From a bacterium (lineage in GTDB: Bacteria; Tectomicrobia; Entotheonellia; Entotheonellales; Entotheonellaceae), in assembly GCA_027294925.1 (NCBI GenBank), contig JAPULM010000192.1:1-8417 (forward strand): 8,417 nt of DNA, written 5' to 3'. Position 1 is the first letter of the stretch. The number at the start of each line of letters is the position of its first letter. The notes beneath the pieces were generated by a model that did not search any database, was not told the DNA's origin, and saw nothing but the letters and a program-made list of their open reading frames with translations. Shown here piece after piece: positions 1 through 6,187 of this stretch. The translations under genes were made by a program, and so were the position numbers.

Positions 1-2
1 CC

Positions 3-1295
3 CTGGTGCAATTGACCCAACGGCTCAGTCCTAGCGTCGTCAATATTAAAGTCACTCGAGTCAACAATGCCGCAGGGTGGCGCTTGCCGGAGACTAACGA
101 GCATCCGTTTGGTGACTTGTTTAGACGATTTTTCAACCAGCAGCGACAATTTCCAGGTGGTTCTTTAACGCGCGCTGCTGGTTCCGGTGTTATTATCAGT
201 AAAGACGGTCACATTCTCACCAATCATCATGTCATCGAAGGGGCGCAAGAGGTGGTTGTGACGCTGTTTGACCAAAAAGAATATGTGGCGGAAATCACCG
301 GCAGCGACCCGAAAACAGATCTCGCAGTGTTGACGATTAGCCGACAAGACGCTTTTCCAGCTGCCCAGATGGGCGACTCAGACCGGCTTAGTGTCGGTGA
401 GTGGGTCATCGCCATTGGCAATCCATTCGGCCTAGGGCATACGGTCACAACAGGAATTGTGAGCGGCAAGGGGCGCGTTATTGGGGCTGGTCCGTATGAC
501 GATTTCATCCAAACCGATGCGTCCATCAACCCAGGAAACTCGGGTGGTCCGTTGTTTAATATGCGCGGCGAATTGATTGGCATCAACACAGCAATCATCC
601 CGCAAGGACAGGGGATTGGCTTTGCCATACCGGTCAATACTGCCAAACCGTTAATTCCACAACTTGTGGCGCGTGGTAAGGTAACCCGTGGCTTTCTCGG
701 GGTCAGCATTCAATCGTTGTCGCCTGCATTGAGCAACGCTTTGCACCTGGACAACCAGCATGGGGCTTTGGTGGCTGATGTGGCGTCGGGTAGTCCAGCT
801 GATCAAGCTGGAATTCAGGTCGGCGATATCATCGTGTCATATGATGGAAAGGCCTTCGAAGATGCCCGTCAACTGCCCGCTTTGGTTGCCAACACACCCG
901 TTGGACAAGTCGTCACGTTGACTGTCATTCGTCAGCGTCTCAGCCAAGACATTGAATTGACCGTGGGTCAACTGCCATCTAGGCAAATTGAACAAGCCGC
1001 CACCAGGCGACCCGACAAAGCACAATGGGGTCTACATCTGAGCAATTGGCCGCAACAGATGGTCAATCGCCGCTCGCCGGCAGGGCAGGTCGTTGTGGTG
1101 GTGGGCGTTACGTCCGATAGTCCAGCCGAAGCAGCTGGCATGCGTCGTGGCGACATCATTTTACAGGTCAATCAACAACCTGTGAGCAGCGTTGAAGATG
1201 TCAAAAATGTACTGCAAGAGGTCGAACCAGACGAAGCGCTGCTCTTACTTTTGCAGCGCCGCGATACAAAGCGTTTTGTTGCCCTGGCGAAATAA
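3..1295 (+). CDS. Deg/HtrA-family periplasmic serine protease, 5' end outside window
   Basis: This is a trypsin-like HtrA (DegP/DegQ/MucD type) protease that degrades or refolds misfolded envelope proteins. Residues are counted from the GTG at position 6. The chymotrypsin-fold domain spans about 5-225 and carries the full triad: His75 in TNHHV, Asp105 in DPKTD and Ser179 in NPGNSGGP. Two PDZ domains follow, at about 228-322 and 338-427, each with a typical SPA..AG..GDII segment. The frame is open to the window edge (CTG before the GTG), and the visible sequence begins directly at the conserved SPSVVNI strand. The signal peptide and true start are therefore upstream, and the GTG at 6 is probably internal. 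About 429 residues plus a missing leader fits the usual 450-500 for the family. The gene ends at TAA 1293-1295, 14 bases from the convergent EgtB-like gene. The protease assignment is firm; whether it is DegP, DegQ or MucD cannot be decided. Confidence 0.95.
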   Translation: MVQLTQRLSPSVVNIKVTRVNNAAGWRLPETNEHPFGDLFRRFFNQQRQFPGGSLTRAAGSGVIISKDGHILTNHHVIEGAQEVVVTLFDQKEYVAEITGSDPKTDLAVLTISRQDAFPAAQMGDSDRLSVGEWVIAIGNPFGLGHTVTTGIVSGKGRVIGAGPYDDFIQTDASINPGNSGGPLFNMRGELIGINTAIIPQGQGIGFAIPVNTAKPLIPQLVARGKVTRGFLGVSIQSLSPALSNALHLDNQHGALVADVASGSPADQAGIQVGDIIVSYDGKAFEDARQLPALVANTPVGQVVTLTVIRQRLSQDIELTVGQLPSRQIEQAATRRPDKAQWGLHLSNWPQQMVNRRSPAGQVVVVVGVTSDSPAEAAGMRRGDIILQVNQQPVSSVEDVKNVLQEVEPDEALLLLLQRRDTKRFVALAK

Positions 1296-1309
1296 AGCGC
1301 TTACCCCTC

Positions 1310-2647
1310 TCATCTGTTTGCACAGGTTCGAAAACCGGCTATCACATCATTACGATCTGGCGTGAAAAAATTCCGGTAAGTGTTACCTATAAGGCGGGGC
1401 CGGGTTGCCCAGGCACCGCCTTTTAACACCTTACGATAGCCGAACCAGGGGGCGGAATACTCACGATAGGGGTAATCCACCACATAACCCGGGAACGGAT
1501 AGAAGGCATCAGCGGTCCACTCCCACACGTTGCCCAGCATCTGACGGCAGCCAAATGCGCTGTCACCAGCTGGTAAAGCATTGACATCCATACAGCCCAT
1601 GAAATTTGAGTCGAGATTAGCATGTTCAGGCGATGGTGGGCTATCACCCCAGGGATAGCGCCGCTTGCGACTCGTCATGCCCAGTCTATCCGTACTTGGT
1701 TCAGCGCTTGCCGCCAATTCCCATTCCGCCTCTGTCGGTAAACGCCGACCCGCCCATTGGCAATAAGCTTCCGCTTCATACCATGAGACATGCGCAACGG
1801 GGTGATCTTCTTCCAGCGGTACCAGGGTATCAAAGTGGCGTCGTAGCCATCCTATTTCCCCTTTACGCCAATAAAGTGGGTGCTGCAAGTCATCATTGGA
1901 TCGCCAACGCCAGCCCTGCTCACTCCACCAGGTTGGATTGAGATAGCCATCGTCTTCAACAAAATTTGCAAACGCGGCATTGGTCACGGGCGCCAGCGCC
2001 ATTTGGAACGGATCGACTTTAACCGGGTGGGCCCATTTTTCATTATCAAACACGAACGGTGCCTCGTGCTTGGCACCGAGCTGAAACAGTCCCCCCGCAA
2101 TGCTGACATCACCAGACAACGGACCCTGACGTTCTTCTGAGCACGCCATGGGGTTGATATTATTCAGGACGGGAACCGGATATTCCAACATTTGCCGCAC
2201 ATAATGAAAGGCCTCACCATGCATGTCTTCGTGCAGAATGGACAGCAAATAGACATAAGTTTCCATAGCACTTGGTTCATGTCCTCGTAAACGATCGACA
2301 ATCGCATCGGCAACCCGTTGCCCATAGGCCAGGGATTCTGTGCGCTCAGGCAAAGGTAGATGCCAACGAATTGCGTGATCGACCTTAAACGAATCATAGA
2401 GCTTATCGGCCCCTTGCATGAGGGCCTCCGTGTGACCAAACCCCTGCCAGGCAAACGATTCGTAAAAAAAAGCAATATGCCCCAGTTCCCAACGCAACGG
2501 ATTGATCATCGGGAGATAGGGAACGTTGAGCTGGTCGTCGCTCAAATCGGCAAGTAATGCGATGGTGCGTTGACGCGCATCGGACACCATGCTAGATAAG
2601 GCATCGGCTGAAAGTTTAAAATGCTTGTCTGGTAGAAAATGCTCCAT
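1310..2647 (-). CDS. EgtB/SenA-family non-heme iron C-S (or C-Se) bond-forming enzyme
   Basis: The 445-residue protein has an N-terminal DinB-like four-helix domain (about 20-165) and a C-terminal FGE/SUMF1 domain (about 183-443), the architecture of ergothioneine sulfoxide synthase EgtB. The three-histidine iron site is visible: His57 in ELGH, and His139 and His143 in the H-E-D-M-H-G-E motif. FGE-domain marks include HPVAHVSWYEAEAY (282-295), GRRLPTEAEWE (300-310), GNVWEWT (372-378) and a C-terminal GFRTCA. The tail with EYSAPWFG (396-403), KVLKGGAWATR and YRNFF..DRND resembles, from memory, the signature of the EgtB-related group that includes selenoneine synthase SenA. Either product is possible. 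No egtD, senB or senC is in the window. The ATG at 2645-2647 has an AGGAG Shine-Dalgarno sequence 10 bases upstream, inside the end of the metallophosphoesterase gene, and a 4-base gap separates the two genes, so they are probably co-transcribed and coupled. Family is secure; substrate (sulfur or selenium) is not. Confidence 0.9.
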   Translation of the reverse strand: MEHFLPDKHFKLSADALSSMVSDARQRTIALLADLSDDQLNVPYLPMINPLRWELGHIAFFYESFAWQGFGHTEALMQGADKLYDSFKVDHAIRWHLPLPERTESLAYGQRVADAIVDRLRGHEPSAMETYVYLLSILHEDMHGEAFHYVRQMLEYPVPVLNNINPMACSEERQGPLSGDVSIAGGLFQLGAKHEAPFVFDNEKWAHPVKVDPFQMALAPVTNAAFANFVEDDGYLNPTWWSEQGWRWRSNDDLQHPLYWRKGEIGWLRRHFDTLVPLEEDHPVAHVSWYEAEAYCQWAGRRLPTEAEWELAASAEPSTDRLGMTSRKRRYPWGDSPPSPEHANLDSNFMGCMDVNALPAGDSAFGCRQMLGNVWEWTADAFYPFPGYVVDYPYREYSAPWFGYRKVLKGGAWATRPRLIGNTYRNFFTPDRNDVIAGFRTCANR

Positions 2648-2651
2648 TGTG

Positions 2652-3494
2652 TCACGTCTCCTGAGGCGGAAAAATATCGAGAATGGTTACTTCAGGCGGT
2701 ACTAAAAAACGAACCGGTAAAATACTGGTGCCTAACCCCGGGGTGACAAACAAGTGGCGTCGGTGTTCAACAATATGACCAATTGCATAGCGTTGTCCAT
2801 ATTGAGAGGGAACCACTAGTCTGCCAAAAATGGGAAGGTAGACCTGGCCACCATGTGTATGGCCCGCCAGTGTGAGGTTGACCTGGGGTGGAATATTGGG
2901 GAACAAATCGGGGTTGTGGGTCAGCGCAATAACGGCTTGTCCAGGTGGAATAGCTGCTAAAGACCGTTCTATCTGGTGCCGTCTTTCGGAAAAATCTCCA
3001 ATACCAACCAGCCAGAAGTGACAGTCTTTGAAGTGAATTTCCGCCGCCTGATTTTCTAACACAGTAATATTGTGCTGTTCAAAGGCTTGGCGGACTCTTG
3101 CCGCATTATACCACCAGTCGTGGTTGCCAAGCACCGCATAAACCCCAAGTGGGGCTTGCAGCTCAGCAAGCTGCTCGGCCACCGGTTCAGGTTCGACAAA
3201 GGTGCCGCCGCCTACCCCATGGATAACGTAATCGCCACCTAGTAGGACGAGGGCGGGTTTGGCGGCGTTGGTTAGGTGTACCACCTGTTTGAGCTTTTCA
3301 AGGCCATTAAAGGGTGAGCCGATATGCAAATCAGACAGCAGGGCGACCCGAAATGCGCTGCACGAAGACGGCCAATGCGGTATGGATAATCGATATGTCT
3401 CATTTCGTAAACTTGCCGGTTCTAACCAAAACGCCCACCCTAAAAGACCAACCATGATGAACAAAAATGCGCCTGAACAGGTGTATTTCTTCAT
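2652..3494 (-). CDS. Membrane-anchored metallophosphoesterase (YkuE/YaeI-like)
   Basis: This is a calcineurin-like dinuclear-metal phosphoesterase of 280 residues. The metal-binding motifs occur in canonical order: DLH (Asp55, His57), GGD (Asp88), GNHD (Asn124, His125), a single His193 in LTHNPD, and GHTHGGQ (His212, His214). Residues 1-3 are MKK and about 8-23 form a hydrophobic segment (GAFLFIMVGLLGWAFW) without a clear cleavage site, so it is probably a signal anchor with the catalytic domain outside the inner membrane. Related enzymes include YkuE and lipid pyrophosphatase-type proteins; the substrate cannot be read here. The frame extends to a GTG at 3543-3545, adding 17 residues with no secretion character, so I prefer the ATG at 3492-3494, although its Shine-Dalgarno (GGA, about 7 bases upstream) is weak. 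It is the first gene of a two-gene operon with the EgtB-like gene, whose ribosome binding site overlaps this gene's last codons. Confidence 0.88.
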   Translation of the reverse strand: MKKYTCSGAFLFIMVGLLGWAFWLEPASLRNETYRLSIPHWPSSCSAFRVALLSDLHIGSPFNGLEKLKQVVHLTNAAKPALVLLGGDYVIHGVGGGTFVEPEPVAEQLAELQAPLGVYAVLGNHDWWYNAARVRQAFEQHNITVLENQAAEIHFKDCHFWLVGIGDFSERRHQIERSLAAIPPGQAVIALTHNPDLFPNIPPQVNLTLAGHTHGGQVYLPIFGRLVVPSQYGQRYAIGHIVEHRRHLFVTPGLGTSILPVRFLVPPEVTILDIFPPQET

Positions 3495-3535
3495 GCTGTA
3501 TTCCAAAGGGTGCGATGGGGTGCAAGTAAAATTTA

Positions 3536-3541
3536 ATTGTA
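3536..3541 (-). promoter_or_regulatory. Possible -10 element for the phosphoesterase/EgtB operon
   Basis: On the minus strand this reads TACAAT, one base from the TATAAT consensus, in an AT-rich patch about 42 bases upstream of the preferred ATG at 3494. Transcription starting about 7 bases downstream would exclude the alternative GTG at 3545, in line with the shorter start. No good -35 hexamer lies 16-18 bases upstream, so this is weak. Confidence 0.25.
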
Positions 3542-3561
3542 ACACAACGGGCTTAGGGGTG

Positions 3562-4291
3562 TGGCTGCCCGCGTCGAGCTAAAGGATGAACGACGGCGTC
3601 CTAGCTGAAGGAAGGCTGTTGAGGAAGCATCCCAGGGTAGCAAGAACTCTGCAAATTGTGGGGGAAGTGACCATCCCTGCCAAAGACCTCCAGGCCTTCG
3701 TAACCGATGCGCCGATCGTCATTCATCTACGCGATGGCAGTGTGGTCAAGCAGCAAGTCTCGGCGTCGGAGCCCGGCCAATTTGCCATCCAACAAGGGGC
3801 AATCCTCGGACCGCAGGTTCTCCAGCTGATGGATGTGGTGTCCATCAATCCACCTGAGAAAGAGCCAGCGAAGTGGACGGGGCACATTGCCGCCGGTTTC
3901 ACCCTCACCCAAGGCAACTCGGACAGCGAGGCTGCAAACCTCAACATCGGCTTGCAGCGGCGGAGCGAGATTGACCGCATCACCTTTGACGCCAGCTATC
4001 TGTTCGGCCGCAGCAAAGACGATGACGGAAAGCGCAATACGACGCATGATGAATGGTCCGCGGGCCTCCAGTATGATTACTTCCTGCGTCCGAAATTATA
4101 TATCTACAGCCATACCCGCGTGCAGCGAGATCGCGTCGCCGATCTCGATCTCCGCCTCCTCGTCGGAGTCGGCGGGGGCTATCAATGGATCGAAACCCCA
4201 GCCATCTCCTTCTCTACGGAAGCAGGGCCCAAGGCGTCGTAAGCCACAGCGACCTTACATCCGAGTGCCCTATGAATATGATGACCCGTAA
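3562..4291 (+). pseudogene. Decayed DUF481 outer-membrane protein gene
   Basis: The longest open frame (3586-4242, 218 codons) carries a clear DUF481 segment, the family of YdiY-like beta-barrel outer-membrane proteins. It has GEVTIP..DLQAF, INPP, GFTLTQGNSDS, LYIYSH and DLDLRLLVGVGGGYQW. Both ends are damaged. The ATG at 3586 has no clear Shine-Dalgarno and no signal peptide follows it. A short stretch in another frame just upstream (3562-3585, AARVELKD) looks like the start of the mature protein, so a frameshift near 3585 is likely. At the 3' end the frame stops as EAGPKAS where the family continues with further barrel strands. In the neighbouring frame the sequence runs to TAA 4289-4291 and includes PYIRVPYEYDDP, which resembles a displaced later strand. 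The reading is therefore a gene with at least a 5' and a 3' lesion, unlikely to give an exported barrel. The family assignment is solid; the exact lesions are inferred from memory of the family pattern. Confidence 0.65.
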
Positions 4292-4299
4292 CCTGTTTG

Positions 4300-4333
4300 A
4301 CACGTCAACTTGACGGCATCACGATCGACGTGT
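4300..4333. repeat. Spaced inverted repeat upstream of the Tat-signal ORF
   Basis: Perfect 7-base arms ACACGTC (4300-4306) and GACGTGT (4327-4333) flank a 20-base spacer. A second, compact palindrome GTCAA-C-TTGAC (4304-4314) overlaps the left arm. It ends 22 bases before the ATG at 4356. It could be an operator or a hairpin in the leader. There is no T-tract, so it is not an intrinsic terminator. Confidence 0.35.
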
Positions 4334-4355
4334 TCAGTATACAGGAGAGAAAGGC

Positions 4356-4682
4356 ATGGCGAAGCTATCGCGCCGGGTATTTATCGGGCTTGCCGGAGCC
4401 ACGGCGGCCTTTGGTACCGGGTGCTATGCCCCAGGCACGGTGAGCCGGTCAGACCCGGTCATCGGCACGCCGGGTCGTCATCAAAGCCTGGCGTCGTTTG
4501 ATCACGTCGTGGACCATCCCAATCCCGATCCGGGCGAGGCACACCCCCCTTGCAGCACAAAACCTCCGAAAACCCGCTTCGGGCATCCCAGCCCAAGTCC
4601 GCTGCGGCAGCCTGGTGCATCACTCACAGCTAGGCGCGGCGGGGCAATGCGCAGTCTAGACAGGCAGATTAGGATAGGCTAG
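4356..4682 (+). pseudogene. Truncated Tat-signal ORF, probably a gutted PF04185-type phosphoesterase
   Basis: The first 23 residues form a convincing Tat-type leader: SRRVFI (5-10), a hydrophobic stretch GLAGATAAFG, and Cys23 in a weak lipobox (GTGC). A good Shine-Dalgarno (AGGAG, 4343-4347) sits 8 bases before the ATG, so initiation signals are intact. After the leader, SLASFDHVV (44-52) is what precedes the MMENRSFD motif in phosphoesterase/acid phosphatase/phospholipase C proteins. Here it joins directly to HPNPDPGEA (54-62), a segment that in such proteins lies much further downstream. The rest is low-complexity proline- and arginine-rich sequence that looks out of frame. The likely history is an internal deletion followed by a frameshift in a gene normally of 400 or more codons. 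The catalytic ENRSFD motif is absent. The family guess rests on two short matches and is tentative; the Tat leader is clear. Confidence 0.5.
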
Positions 4683-4956
4683 CATTGAGTCTCAGAGAGA
4701 TTTCCCGCTACGACGGCTTGGAACGGCCCTCCGGGGAAAGCTGGAAGGCACCACCTCTACCAGGGTACACCTGATACGCGAGAAGTCCCAGGGCATCGGG
4801 ACGAACCACAAGACGCGCTCGGTGTCCGATGAAGGAGCGTCAACATGCCGATAGAAGGCCCCAGCTAGCATCCCAGATCGAGCAGTTCATCACCCTCGCT
4901 GTTCAGTACTGATCTCACACGCCGACTGGTGGTTAGGAATTGGAGGAGTTGACGAC
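4683..4956. other. Unassigned intergenic stretch
   Basis: No recognisable gene. One frame is open from about 4678 to TAG 4852 without a good start. A 27-codon ORF (4829-4912, MKERQHADRR..., ending TLAVQY) has no family match that I recognise. Both may be debris from the surrounding decay. The only functional signal is the Shine-Dalgarno GGAGG at 4941-4945 serving the gene at 4957. Confidence 0.4.
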
Positions 4957-5604
4957 ATGGCACCCATCTACATCCATCACAGGATCACGACCGAGCCGCG
5001 GCAATGGAGAGCTGTGGCCGATGAGCTGTGCGATGCCGGTGCGAAACGCCTGTTAGCGGTAGGTGGTTCGCTCTACGGTATCTGGCGTAGTCAGATTGGC
5101 CGGCCGCGAGACGAGTTGACGGTCATCACCGTATGGCCCGATGCCGAGACGGTGGCTGCTGCTGGAACCCTATTGCAAGATGCTCAGTCGATCCGTCAAG
5201 ATGAGCGTGAAGGCATGATACCGACGCTCAGACCGAGTGTAACGGATGCGCCCCGCCGTCAGGGATCGTATGCCTTTCGCTGGTTCGAGACCCCAATAGG
5301 CCACTGGGAAGAATTCCTCGATCTCTGTGCGACTGCCTGGCCGGGATTTGAAGCTGCGTATGATTCTCAGATTATCGGTTTATGGCGCAGCCTGGAAGAC
5401 GAAGGGGATATGAGGCGCAGTCTACTGCTGACCCGCAGGCCCAATCTGGCAATGTGGGAGCGATCGAAGATGCCCGAGGGTGAGGACGAAGCGGCAGTAC
5501 GACGCCAGCTAAGCCGACGCTACGACCTCTGCGATTGGACCTGCGTGTACACGACGACCTTGCTGACAGCTGAGGACAAAGACGACCTGGTGCAGTGGGC
5601 CTAG
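4957..5604 (+). CDS. Duplicated NIPSNAP-like dimeric alpha/beta-barrel protein, function unknown
   Basis: The 215-residue soluble protein has no signal peptide or membrane segment. It appears to be an internal duplication of a ferredoxin-like (dimeric alpha/beta-barrel, NIPSNAP/ABM-type) unit. The first half includes GGSLYGIWRSQIG (36-48) followed by a strand ELTVITVWPD (53-62); the second has DSQIIGLWRSLED (136-148) followed by SLLLTRRPNLAMWE (155-168). The shared G-[IL]-W-R-S core and equal spacing support the duplication. Such domains bind small molecules or act as cofactor-free oxygenases, but no catalytic residue can be named. The start is supported by a strong Shine-Dalgarno (GGAGG, 4941-4945) 11 bases before the ATG. 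It sits alone: 274 bases follow the broken upstream ORF, and a palindrome plus a broken rhodanese gene follow downstream. It is the only intact-looking gene in the decayed zone. Family assignment is by pattern and moderately sure. Confidence 0.7.
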   Translation: MAPIYIHHRITTEPRQWRAVADELCDAGAKRLLAVGGSLYGIWRSQIGRPRDELTVITVWPDAETVAAAGTLLQDAQSIRQDEREGMIPTLRPSVTDAPRRQGSYAFRWFETPIGHWEEFLDLCATAWPGFEAAYDSQIIGLWRSLEDEGDMRRSLLLTRRPNLAMWERSKMPEGEDEAAVRRQLSRRYDLCDWTCVYTTTLLTAEDKDDLVQWA

Positions 5605-5757
5605 CCCTGACGCGGGGACAGACCCCGATCATTCGACTATTACTCGCTTCAACAACAGCGAGCTATGTTGATGCGACTCTATATTTGGAGTACAGTCTAA
5701 TCGTCACTGCACGTGTCGCATTGACCCTTGCATGCAGGCCGGCACGAGCGGGACACG
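5605..5757. other. Spacer after the NIPSNAP-like gene, no gene seen
   Basis: Apart from the palindrome at 5613-5627 nothing is recognised. Positions 5731-5757 are open in the frame of the following rhodanese remnant and may be its extreme 5' end, but no start codon with a ribosome binding site is visible. Confidence 0.35.
5613..5627. repeat. Palindrome CGGGG-ACAGA-CCCCG
   Basis: Perfect 5-base arms flank a 5-base loop, beginning 9 bases after the stop of the NIPSNAP-like gene. No T-tract follows, so it is not a standard intrinsic terminator. The GGGGACAGACCCC core resembles short palindromic units that occur as dispersed REP-like repeats in several Gram-negative genomes; only one copy is seen here. 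It could also act as a 3'-end stabilising hairpin. Confidence 0.4.
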
Positions 5758-6034
5758 ATTGCGCCTTCGCAGCTTGCCAATCGCATAGACACCCACAATG
5801 CCCCATTCATCCTCGATGTTCGGACACCCGAGGGGTACGTGGCTGGCCACATTCCTGGTGCGGTCAATATTCCCCATACGGACTTCGCGACAGACTCTCT
5901 GAGCTGATATCGCGCCTGCACGAGGAAATTGTGCTTCATTGTCAGATGGGACCCCGCGCCTGCATCGCGCAATCTATCTTATTGCAGACTGGGTGACGCA
6001 AATTCGCAAGCTTGAGGGCCACAGGCAGAAATAG
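5758..6034 (+). pseudogene. Single-domain rhodanese gene broken by two frameshifts
   Basis: Three adjacent frames together reconstruct a rhodanese (sulfurtransferase) domain. Frame 1 (5758-5890) gives IAPSQLANRID, then FILDVRTPEGYVAGHIPGAV and NIPH, and runs into TGA at 5905. Continuing in another frame from about 5889 gives DRLSELISRLHEEIVLHCQ, MGPRACIAQSIL, including the active-site loop C-Q-M-G-P-R, and ends at TGA 5994-5996. A third frame (5987-6034) gives DWVTQIRKLEGHRQK, the usual C-terminal LEGH region, then TAG. Order, spacing and motifs match a domain of about 90 residues, so this is one gene with two indels and not three ORFs. No start with a ribosome binding site is visible. It is a different rhodanese subtype from the one in the next gene (regular CxxGxR loop versus CDGIGCN), so it is not a simple tandem copy. 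Two sequencing errors would be an alternative explanation. Confidence 0.8.
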
Positions 6035-6187
6035 AAAACAAAGGTTTTCCCATTCAATGGCGCTATTGTATCGCCTAACTCGGTATTCGAGCGGACGGCG
6101 TGAAGGCCTGATGGCGCGATGCTGGAGTGTATGCAAACCGACACGTAACACCACTGCTAGGTCTGCATTTCCTACCAGGAAGGGTTA
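6035..6187. other. Leader region of the GNAT-rhodanese/UGSC operon
   Basis: This short spacer must hold the promoter if the operon starts at 6188. I see no convincing -35/-10 pair or terminator. The only clear signal is AGGAAGGG at 6177-6184, directly before the ATG at 6188. Confidence 0.35.

Noticed and set aside
6..8. GTG at position 6 as the start of the protease
   Set aside because: The frame is open to the window edge and the conserved mature domain begins immediately, so a signal peptide must lie upstream.
227..709. 160-codon minus-strand ORF
   Set aside because: It lies entirely antisense to the HtrA protease domain, and its product is a composition-driven shadow without recognisable motifs.
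1293..1312. Bidirectional terminator between the convergent protease and EgtB-like genes
   Set aside because: Only the 8-base palindrome AAGCGCTT is present; there is no stable stem or T-tract.
3833..4291. 152-codon plus-strand ORF overlapping the DUF481 frame
   Set aside because: Most of it is an out-of-frame shadow of DUF481. Only the last dozen codons may be displaced DUF481 sequence, recorded under the pseudogene.
4829..4912. 27-codon ORF upstream of the NIPSNAP-like gene
   Set aside because: No ribosome binding site, no family match and too short to judge; mentioned only in the spacer entry.
5595..5996. 133-codon plus-strand ORF
   Set aside because: Only its last 35 or so codons, from about 5889, encode rhodanese sequence; the earlier part is unrelated shadow. 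It is better read as one frame of a frameshifted gene.
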